Assembly (NCBI GenBank): GCA_013813615.1
Contig: JACCRJ010000245.1
Span: 1-5,886, forward strand
Direction: 5' to 3'
Length of the DNA: 5,886 nt
Source of the DNA: Lautropia sp.
GTDB lineage: Bacteria; Pseudomonadota; Gammaproteobacteria; Burkholderiales; Burkholderiaceae_E
In this document: piece after piece, positions 1-5,384 of the stretch
How the letters are laid out: each line of letters begins with the position of its first letter
Position numbering within the stretch: the stretch's first letter is position 1
Position numbers and translations under genes: made by a program
The notes under the pieces: generated by a model
Database searches by the model: none
What the model saw: only the letters and a program-made list of their open reading frames with translations
Told to the model about the DNA's origin: nothing

Positions 1-2388
1 GCAGTGGACGACATCGACGGACTGCCGCCGGCGGTTGCCCTGCAGCAGCAGCGCGGCACGCCCAGCACCCGTTCCTCGGTCGGCAGCGTCACGACGCTGT
101 CGAACCTGACGCGCATGCTGTACTCCCGCACCGGTACCTATCCGCCGCGCCAGCCGATGCTCTACGCGGAAGACTTCTCGCCCAACACCCCGCAGGGTGC
201 CTGCCCCACCTGCCATGGCCTCGGGCACGTCTATGCGGTGACGGAGAAGTCGATGGTGCCGGACGATTCGCTGAGCATCCGCGAACGCGCCATCGCCGCC
301 TGGCCGCCGGCCTGGCACGGACAGAACCTGCGCGACATCCTGGTGACGCTCGGCTACGACGTGGACAAGCCATGGCGCGAGCTGCCTCGCAAGGATCGCA
401 ACTGGATCCTCTTCACCGACGAGCAGCCGAGCGTGCCGGTCTACGCCGGGTTCACGCCGGCGGAAACCCGCGCGGCCTTGCGCCGCAAGACCGAGCCGAG
501 TTACCAAGGCACGTTCTCCGGGGCGCGCAAATACGTGCTGCAGACCTTCGCGACCACGCAAAGCGCGCTCATGAAGAAGCGTGTCTCGCGATTCATGATC
601 GGCAGCCCCTGCCCCACTTGCCACGGCAAGCGCCTGAAGGCGGCAGCGCTGTCGGTCACTTTCGCCGGCTGCGACATCGGCGAGCTGTCGGCCATGCCGT
701 TGAACCGGCTCGCTCAGGTGCTGGCGCCGGCCGCGAAGGGAATGCTGGAGCAGGAGGCAGAGAACAACATCCTCAGCCGCGAAGCATCGCGCCAGGCCAC
801 GGCGCGACGCGTCGCCGCCGGCGGCTCGGCCCACAAGGCCGCGCCCGATGTGCGGCGCACGCCGGCTTTGTCCGCGGAGAAGCGCATTGCGGCCCAGCGG
901 ATCGCGCAGGACGTGCTCGCGCGCGTCGAGACCCTGCGCGATCTCGGCCTGGGCTACCTGTCGCTGGATCGGAGCACGCCGACGCTTTCGCCCGGCGAGT
1001 TGCAGCGGCTGCGGCTCGCGACTCAGATCCGCTCCAACCTGTTCGGCGTCGTCTACGTCCTCGACGAACCGTCTGCCGGGCTTCATCCTGCGGACGGCGA
1101 AGCACTCCTGGTGGCGCTCGACCACCTCAAGCAGGCCGGCAACTCGCTGTTCGTCGTCGAGCACGACCTCGAGGTGATGCGCCATGCAGACTGGATTGTC
1201 GACGTCGGCCCGGATGCCGGCGAGCGCGGCGGGCGCATCCTCTACAGCGGGCCGCCGCAGGGGTTGCGCGGCGTCGCCGCCTCCCATACCGCCCGCTACC
1301 TCTTCGGGGTCCGGGGTGCGAGCGCACGACAACCGCGCACGCCCACCGCCTGGCTGCGGCTGGAAGGCGTCAGCCGCAACAACCTGCCCCGGCTGGACGC
1401 GCAGTTTCCGCTCCGCGTGCTCACCAGCGTCTGCGGCGTCTCCGGGTCCGGCAAGTCGAGCCTGGTGAGCCAGGCGCTGGTCGAACTGGTGGCGGCGCAT
1501 CTCGGCCATGAAGCCCCGCTGCCGCAGGAAGAAGGCGAGGGGGCGGAAGCAGCGCCGGCCGGCCCTTCGGCCCGCACGGCCGGCCGGATCGCCGGTGGCA
1601 TGGAAGCCATCCGCCGGCTGGTGTGCGTCGACCAGAAGCCGATCGGCCGTACGCCGCGCTCCAACCTCGCGACCTATACCGGTCTCTTCGACCTTGTACG
1701 CCGGCTGTTCGCCGCGTCGAATTCGGCGAAGGCGCGACGCTACGATGCCGGCCGCTTCTCCTTCAACGTAGCCAAGGGCCGATGCGAGACCTGCGAAGGC
1801 GAAGGCTTCGTCAGCGTCGAACTGCTCTTCATGCCGAGCGTCTACGCGCCCTGCCCCACCTGCCAGGGCGCGCGCTACAACCAGCAGACGCTCAAGGTCA
1901 CCTGGCGGGACCGCAACATCGCCGAGGTGCTCGGCATGACGGTCGATGAAGCCTGCGAATTCTTCGTCGACGAGGCCGCCGTGCTGAGGCCGCTTCGGCT
2001 GCTGCAGGACATTGGACTGGGCTACCTGCGCCTGGGGCAGCCTGCCACCGAACTGTCGGGGGGCGAGGCCCAGCGGATCAAGCTGGCGACCGAGTTGCAG
2101 CGCACGCAGCACGGCGACACGCTCTACGTGCTCGACGAGCCGACCACCGGCCTGCATCCTTCGGACGTCGACAAGCTGATGGCGCAACTGCACGGTCTGG
2201 TCGCGACCGGCAACACCGTCATCCTGGTGGAGCACGAGATGCGGGTCGTGGCGGCCAGCGACTGGGTCATCGACATGGGTCCGGGAGCCGGCGACGAAGG
2301 CGGCCGGGTCGTCGCCAGCGGCCCGCCCTCGGTCGTTGCCACAGCCAAGGGCAGCCGCACCGCCGGCTATCTCGCGCAGGCCCTGTAG
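1..2388 (+). CDS. UvrA-like ABC ATPase of the UvrA2 type (5' end outside window)
   Basis: This is a UvrA-family DNA-damage-recognition ATPase, a cytoplasmic protein with two ABC ATPase modules and zinc fingers. The frame is open from base 1, and the first Walker A lies upstream, so the GTG at 4 is probably internal. Counting from that codon, there is a CPTC zinc half-site at 67-70 and its partner CPTC at 203-206. Signature I is LSPGE (328-332), Walker B is VLDEP (352-356) and the switch His is H387. Module two has Walker A GVSGSGKSS (478-486), a CX2C-X19-CX2C zinc finger (594-620), signature LSGGE (684-688), Walker B VLDEP (709-713) and H744. Only about 25 residues separate the MLYSR segment from the first zinc half-site, where E. 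coli UvrA has about 140 residues with the UvrB-binding domain. That domain is therefore absent, as in UvrA2 and DrrC-like proteins. A Glu/Ala/Pro-rich linker lies near 503-530. The family call is firm; whether it acts in repair or drug tolerance is open. Confidence 0.93.
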   Translation, partial: AVDDIDGLPPAVALQQQRGTPSTRSSVGSVTTLSNLTRMLYSRTGTYPPRQPMLYAEDFSPNTPQGACPTCHGLGHVYAVTEKSMVPDDSLSIRERAIAAWPPAWHGQNLRDILVTLGYDVDKPWRELPRKDRNWILFTDEQPSVPVYAGFTPAETRAALRRKTEPSYQGTFSGARKYVLQTFATTQSALMKKRVSRFMIGSPCPTCHGKRLKAAALSVTFAGCDIGELSAMPLNRLAQVLAPAAKGMLEQEAENNILSREASRQATARRVAAGGSAHKAAPDVRRTPALSAEKRIAAQRIAQDVLARVETLRDLGLGYLSLDRSTPTLSPGELQRLRLATQIRSNLFGVVYVLDEPSAGLHPADGEALLVALDHLKQAGNSLFVVEHDLEVMRHADWIVDVGPDAGERGGRILYSGPPQGLRGVAASHTARYLFGVRGASARQPRTPTAWLRLEGVSRNNLPRLDAQFPLRVLTSVCGVSGSGKSSLVSQALVELVAAHLGHEAPLPQEEGEGAEAAPAGPSARTAGRIAGGMEAIRRLVCVDQKPIGRTPRSNLATYTGLFDLVRRLFAASNSAKARRYDAGRFSFNVAKGRCETCEGEGFVSVELLFMPSVYAPCPTCQGARYNQQTLKVTWRDRNIAEVLGMTVDEACEFFVDEAAVLRPLRLLQDIGLGYLRLGQPATELSGGEAQRIKLATELQRTQHGDTLYVLDEPTTGLHPSDVDKLMAQLHGLVATGNTVILVEHEMRVVAASDWVIDMGPGAGDEGGRVVASGPPSVVATAKGSRTAGYLAQAL

Positions 2389-2396
2389 GCAGCCGT

Positions 2397-2414
2397 CCGC
2401 GGCCGGGGCCGCGG
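2397..2414 (+). other. GC-only perfect hairpin in the uvrA-like/GNAT gap
   Basis: The arms CCGCGGCC (2397-2404) and GGCCGCGG (2407-2414) are perfect inverted repeats around two bases, starting 9 bases after the uvrA-like stop codon. No T-run follows, so it is not a canonical intrinsic terminator. It could stabilise the 3' end of the upstream mRNA, pause transcription, or simply be a chance palindrome in GC-rich DNA. It sits directly upstream of the -10-like box at 2418-2423. Confidence 0.35.
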
Positions 2415-2417
2415 CAA

Positions 2418-2423
2418 TACAAT
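2418..2423 (+). promoter_or_regulatory. Candidate -10 box for the GNAT gene, possibly leaderless
   Basis: TACAAT matches the sigma70 -10 consensus TATAAT at five of six bases. Only six bases (CGCCGG) separate it from the ATG at 2430, so a start site about seven bases downstream would fall on or next to the A of the start codon. No Shine-Dalgarno sequence lies before that ATG, which agrees with a leaderless transcript. The hexamer 17 bases upstream (GTCCGC) does not resemble a -35 box, so the call is tentative. Confidence 0.35.
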
Positions 2424-2429
2424 CGCCGG

Positions 2430-2972
2430 ATGGACGACGTGCACTTCCGGCGTCTTGCCCGCGCCGACTTCCCGATGCTGGGCGCCTGGCTGGCTGCGCC
2501 GCACGCGAAGCGCTGGTGGAACCACGATCCGTCTGCAGCCGCGGTGGAAGCGGACTTCGGCGTTTCGGTGGACGGTGCCGACCTGGCCGAGATTTTCATC
2601 GTGAGCGACGGGGCGCAGCCGTTCGGGCTGATCCAGCGCTACACGTTCGCAGACAATCCGGACTACCAGGCGGAACTGGGCCCGCTGCTGGCTGTGCCCC
2701 CTGCAGCCCTCAGCATCGACTACCTGATCGGCGAAGCGGCCTGGCTGGGACGTGGCTCCGGCACGGCCATGATCCGGGCGGCGGTTGCGGCGCTGTGGAA
2801 GGACTATCCGATGGCGCCGTCCGCCATCGTGCCGGTGGTGGCCGCCAACCGGGCGTCCTGGCGGGCACTGGAGCGAGCCGGCTTCAGGCGCATCGCCCAG
2901 GGTCCGTTGGCGCCCGACAACCCGATCGACGATCCGTTGCACTACGTCTACCGGCTCGATCGGCCCGACTGA
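2430..2972 (+). CDS. GNAT-family N-acetyltransferase, AAC(6')-like
   Basis: This is a 180-residue cytoplasmic acetyl-CoA-dependent N-acetyltransferase. Residues 5-35 (HFRRLARADF, then a Trp pair at W29-W30) match the N-terminus of AAC(6')-Ib-like aminoglycoside acetyltransferases. SIDYLIGE followed by LGRGSG (106-111) is the acetyl-CoA pyrophosphate-binding motif A. N140 through the ERAGF segment (148-152) forms motif B, the usual Asn and helix near the cofactor thiol. The length is normal for the AAC(6')/IucB-like branch. The ATG at 2430 is chosen because the family resemblance begins at once; it has no Shine-Dalgarno sequence but has a -10-like box just upstream. The gene follows the uvrA-like gene by 41 bases and converges with slyX. 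The substrate could be an aminoglycoside, a siderophore precursor or another amine. Resistance is not shown by sequence alone. Confidence 0.85.
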   Translation: MDDVHFRRLARADFPMLGAWLAAPHAKRWWNHDPSAAAVEADFGVSVDGADLAEIFIVSDGAQPFGLIQRYTFADNPDYQAELGPLLAVPPAALSIDYLIGEAAWLGRGSGTAMIRAAVAALWKDYPMAPSAIVPVVAANRASWRALERAGFRRIAQGPLAPDNPIDDPLHYVYRLDRPD

Positions 2973-2977
2973 CAGCC

Positions 2978-3193
2978 TCAGTAATGCGGCGGAAATTCGT
3001 CCCCCGGCGCGGGCAGATTCCTTTCCTCGTCCGGAATTCGCTGCCGCAGTTCCGCCAGCTCGCGCGCGAGTTGTTCGATCTGCTGCTGCTGGCGGTAGAC
3101 CGTCTGGTTCAGCTGGTCCAGCAGGTCTTCAGCGAAACTCGCCTTGACCTCGAGATCGGTGAAGCGCCGCTCGACAGAATTCGATTCGTCCAT
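2978..3193 (-). CDS. slyX: SlyX family protein
   Basis: This is a 71-residue acidic protein of the SlyX family, whose molecular role is not established. The N-terminal two-thirds (about residues 6-53) is a continuous heptad-rich helix with a Gln-rich stretch (YRQQQQIEQL), so a coiled coil is expected. The protein ends in PPHY, the typical SlyX C-terminus, and the length equals the usual 70-75 residues. The ATG at 3193 has only a weak GAGAA-like Shine-Dalgarno sequence in the right place. The stop lies 5 bases from the GNAT stop, so the two genes converge with no room for a terminator between them. The MOSC remnant ends 34 bases upstream on the same strand, so slyX may share its transcript. 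In E. coli slyX lies near slyD and fkpA; neither is seen here. Confidence 0.88.
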   Translation of the reverse strand: MDESNSVERRFTDLEVKASFAEDLLDQLNQTVYRQQQQIEQLARELAELRQRIPDEERNLPAPGDEFPPHY

Positions 3194-3227
3194 GGGTTCT
3201 CGTCGGGGTAGTGCGTGATCGGGCCAC

Positions 3228-3536
3228 CTACACCGGCTCGAGCGGTCGGTGCGGCAGGTCGGGCAGCACCACGTCGATCCGGTCTTCCGGATAGACCACG
3301 CCGCCCGACACCACGATGCCCATCACGCCCGCCTTGCGCAGCAGCCGCCCCTGCGCGTCGCGCGACAGCACCGCCGCCATCAGGCCCGCCTTGAACCGCT
3401 CGAGCTGCACGCAGGGGTTTCTCAGCCCCGTCAATTCGACGACGGCGTCGGCGCCGATGCAAAGCCGCGTTTTCCGCGGCAACTGCAGCTGATCGGTGCC
3501 GCGGTGCCTGCGATCGTAGCAGAGTGACGCTACCAT
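3228..3536 (-). pseudogene. MOSC-domain protein, C-terminal half only (probable truncated remnant)
   Basis: The frame reads the second half of a MOSC domain, the beta-barrel fold that binds sulfur or molybdenum cofactor. Recognisable parts are DQLQLPRKTRLCIGADAVVE, then TGLRNPC with the conserved Cys, then FKAGLMAAVL, RKAGVMGIVVSGGVVYPEDRI and a C-terminal PLEPV. Relatives as I recall them are about 170-190 residues and carry roughly 90-100 residues before this block, including a GLxGDxHxG segment. None of that is found here: resemblance stops near 3497, and the ene-reductase gene occupies the DNA from 3611. The ATG at 3536 would give a 102-residue product; a TTG at 3599 extends it by 21 residues that look unrelated to the family. 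The expected PGD turn reads PED. There is no internal stop, so a shortened protein could still be made. It lies 34 bases upstream of slyX. Confidence 0.6.
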
Positions 3537-3610
3537 GATGGGCGAACGCGTCCGGCTCCGCGCCGACGCAGTATCGTGTCGACCCATCTTTCGAGGCAAG
3601 CCGTATCTTC
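3498..3610. other. Divergent spacer between MOSC remnant and ene-reductase gene
   Basis: This stretch should hold the ene-reductase promoter and the truncation point of the MOSC gene. I see a 5-base inverted repeat, GTAGC (3516-3520) and GCTAC (3529-3533), around eight bases, which could be a small operator. A GAGG at 3593-3596 lies 14 bases before the ene-reductase ATG and is the only Shine-Dalgarno candidate, at a spacing longer than ideal. No convincing -35/-10 pair is visible on either strand. Confidence 0.3.
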
Positions 3611-4726
3611 ATGAGCCAGCTCTTCCAGCCGATGCGCATCGGCAACCTCCAACTCGACAACCGGATCATCATCGCGCCGATGTGCCAGTACTCGGCCGAG
3701 GACGGCACGCCCGGCGACTGGCACCTGATCCACCTCGGCCACCTCGCGCTATCCGGCGCAGGGATGATGATCCTGGAAGCGACCGCGGTAGCGCCGGAGG
3801 GCCGGATATCCCCCGCTGACCTCGGCCTCTACAGCGATGCCAACGAGGACGGCCTCGCCCGGGTGCTGGCCGCGATAAGGAACCACTCTCCGATCAGGAT
3901 CGGCATGCAGCTGGGCCACGCCGGCCGCAAGGCCTCCAGCCGCGCGCCGTGGGAGGGCGGCTCGCAGATACGCCCAGGGGAGCCCGGCGGATGGAAAGCC
4001 CTCGCCCCCTCGGCGCTGCCTCATGCGACAGGCGAGGATGTCCCGCTGGCGCTGGACGCCGCCGGTCTGGCCCGCGTCCGAGCCCAGTTCGCCGACGCGG
4101 CGCGCCGTGCCGCGCGGCTTGGGCTGGACGGCATCGAGTTGCATGCAGCCCACGGTTACCTGATGCATCAGTTTCTCTCGCCGCTCGCCAACCAGCGCGA
4201 AGACGACTATGGCGGCAGCCTCGCAAACCGGATGCGCTTTCCGCTGGAGATCTTCAGCGTCGTGCGCGACGCATTCCCGGCTGACCGGCCGGTGTGGGCT
4301 CGGGTATCAGCGACCGACTGGGTACCCGGCGGCTGGGATATCGACGGCACCGTAGCCTTTGCCCAGGCGCTCGAACAGCTTGGCTGCGCGGCCATTCACG
4401 TCTCCAGCGGCGGCGTCTCGCCGCAGCAGGACATCCGGCTCGGTCCCGGCTACCAGGTGTCGTACGCGCAGCGCGTGAAGGCCGAAACCGGCATGCCGAC
4501 GATCGCGGTCGGCCTGATCACCGAACCGGATCAGGCTGAATCGATCATCGCCGGCGGCCAGGCGGACGCTGTGTCCCTGGCGAGGGCGATTCTCTTCGAC
4601 CCGCGCTGGCCATGGCATGCGGCGGCGAAACTGGGGGGGCGGGTTCCTGCGCCGAAGCAGTACTGGCGATCCCAGCCGCGCGAGTCCAAGGACCTTTTCG
4701 ACAAGGCATCGTTCGGCGCCCGTTAG
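3611..4726 (+). CDS. Old Yellow Enzyme family ene-reductase (YqjM/XenA-like NADH:flavin oxidoreductase)
   Basis: This is an FMN-dependent, NAD(P)H-using oxidoreductase with a TIM-barrel fold that reduces activated C=C bonds or xenobiotics in the cytoplasm. Its residues match the YqjM/XenA class: PMCQY with C25 and Y27 near the flavin, QLGHAGRK (100-107), and the substrate-binding pair H178 and H181 with the proton donor Y183 in HAAHGY. Next come DDYGGSLANR and R231. The phosphate-binding end reads AVGLIT (299-304) and SLAR (322-325). C25, H178, H181, Y183 and R231 fall at the XenA numbers as I recall them. XenA's active-site Trp 302 aligns with V300 here, as in YqjM. At 371 residues it exceeds YqjM (338), with a charged tail after PKQYWR. 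The ATG at 3611 begins the conserved LFQPMRIGNL segment. The gene is divergent from the MOSC remnant and convergent with the carbonic anhydrase-like gene. The natural substrate is unknown. Confidence 0.93.
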   Translation: MSQLFQPMRIGNLQLDNRIIIAPMCQYSAEDGTPGDWHLIHLGHLALSGAGMMILEATAVAPEGRISPADLGLYSDANEDGLARVLAAIRNHSPIRIGMQLGHAGRKASSRAPWEGGSQIRPGEPGGWKALAPSALPHATGEDVPLALDAAGLARVRAQFADAARRAARLGLDGIELHAAHGYLMHQFLSPLANQREDDYGGSLANRMRFPLEIFSVVRDAFPADRPVWARVSATDWVPGGWDIDGTVAFAQALEQLGCAAIHVSSGGVSPQQDIRLGPGYQVSYAQRVKAETGMPTIAVGLITEPDQAESIIAGGQADAVSLARAILFDPRWPWHAAAKLGGRVPAPKQYWRSQPRESKDLFDKASFGAR

Positions 4727-4763
4727 TTAGATCTGCGGCGGCTGAGCAGACCGACCCGGCGGC

Positions 4764-5288
4764 TCAGGCGACCCGGCGCAAGCCCTTCCTGAACCGTTCC
4801 GCGTTCTGCACGTAGTGGCGGGCGCTCTGCTGCAGGCCGTCGATCTGCTCCGGCGTCAGCGCGCGCACCGCCCGGGCCGGGCTGCCGACGATGAGCGAGC
4901 CGTCCGGGAACTGCTTGCCCTCCGTGACCAGGGCGCCGGCGCCCACCAGGCAGTTGCGTCCGATACGCGCGTCGTTCAGGACGATCGCGCCGATGCCGAT
5001 GAGCGAGCCGTCGCCGACGGTGCAGCCGTGCAGGGTAGCCTTGTGCCCGACGGTGACATCGCGCCCGATGGTCAGCGGGCTTCCCTGATCCGAATGCAGC
5101 ACCGCCGCTTCCTGAATGTTGGTGCATTCACCCACCGTGACCGGCTCGTTGTCGCCTCGGATGACGACACCGGACCAGACGCCGGTGCCGCTCGCAAGCG
5201 AGACGTTACCGATCACCTCGGCCGACTCCGCCACCCAGGCCGAATCCGCCAGCCGCGGTGCGATGCCGTCCAGTTCGTAGATCGCCAT
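4764..5288 (-). CDS. Gamma-class carbonic anhydrase-like hexapeptide-repeat protein
   Basis: This 174-residue protein has a left-handed beta-helix, seen as repeated hexapeptides such as VIGNVS, TVGHKA, TVGDGS and RIGRNC. H65, H82 and H87 have the spacing of the three zinc ligands of gamma carbonic anhydrases, H82 and H87 being five apart as in Cam. R44, D46 and Q59 match the conserved Arg, Asp and Gln around the active site. The family's C-terminal helix follows (EQIDGLQQSARHYVQNAERF). It fits the short YrdA/PaaY-like bacterial group that lacks Cam's acidic loop. Members range from true carbonic anhydrases to thioesterases or unassigned enzymes, so hydration of CO2 is likely but not proven. 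The ATG at 5288 is supported by a good Shine-Dalgarno sequence. The permease gene ends 88 bases upstream on the same strand, so they may be co-transcribed. Confidence 0.9.
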   Translation of the reverse strand: MAIYELDGIAPRLADSAWVAESAEVIGNVSLASGTGVWSGVVIRGDNEPVTVGECTNIQEAAVLHSDQGSPLTIGRDVTVGHKATLHGCTVGDGSLIGIGAIVLNDARIGRNCLVGAGALVTEGKQFPDGSLIVGSPARAVRALTPEQIDGLQQSARHYVQNAERFRKGLRRVA

Positions 5289-5296
5289 GTGCCTGC

Positions 5297-5305
5297 TTCC
5301 CCTCG
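5297..5305 (-). promoter_or_regulatory. Ribosome binding site of the carbonic anhydrase-like gene
   Basis: On the minus strand CGAGGGGAA lies eight bases before the ATG at 5288. This purine-rich box at proper spacing supports that start over later in-frame candidates. Confidence 0.6.
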
Positions 5306-5312
5306 AAGTCGT

Positions 5313-5384
5313 CTACTTCCTGAACACGTCTGCAAAGAATTTCACAGCCTCTGCCTTGGACTTGATGTTGTCGAGATTATCGTT
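5313..5384 (-). other. Orphan 23-codon open fragment in an AT-rich gap
   Basis: Between a TGA (5385-5387) and a TAG (5313-5315) one minus-strand frame reads a helix-like peptide containing NIKSKAEAVKFFADVFRK. It has no ATG and is offset by one base from the permease frame, whose stop it overlaps. G+C of 5311-5390 is 45 percent (36 of 80 bases), clearly below its neighbours. It may be the tail of a lost gene, a frameshifted extension of the permease, or chance. I do not recognise it. Confidence 0.25.

Noticed and set aside
372..1511. A long + strand open frame in another phase inside the uvrA-like gene
   Set aside because: Its product is Arg/Ala/Gly-rich with no family motif, as expected of a shadow frame in high-GC DNA; the true frame has all the UvrA motifs.
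2367..2942. Minus-strand open frame of 191 codons opposite the GNAT gene
   Set aside because: Composition is Arg/His/Gly-rich and no domain is recognisable; the plus frame carries the acetyl-CoA motifs.
3464..3480. Hairpin GCCGC/GCGGC around GTTTTCC
   Set aside because: It lies inside the preserved MOSC coding block and is short; it is expected by chance at this base composition.
3575..3610. TATC-containing hexamers upstream of the ene-reductase ATG as a -10 box
   Set aside because: None pairs with a -35-like hexamer at usual spacing, and the one nearest the ATG would put the start site inside the gene.
3109..3708. Minus-strand frame of 199 codons covering slyX, the MOSC remnant and the spacer, checked for the missing MOSC N-terminus
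   Set aside because: It contains no GLxGDxHxG-like or RQVHLI-like segment, and its middle is low-complexity Arg. It reads the MOSC and slyX DNA out of phase, so it does not show a simple frameshift repair.
4742..4767. Inverted repeat CTGAGC/GCTCAG between the two convergent genes, considered as a terminator
   Set aside because: The arms are only six bases with a 14-base loop, no T-run follows on either strand, and it overlaps the carbonic anhydrase-like stop codon.
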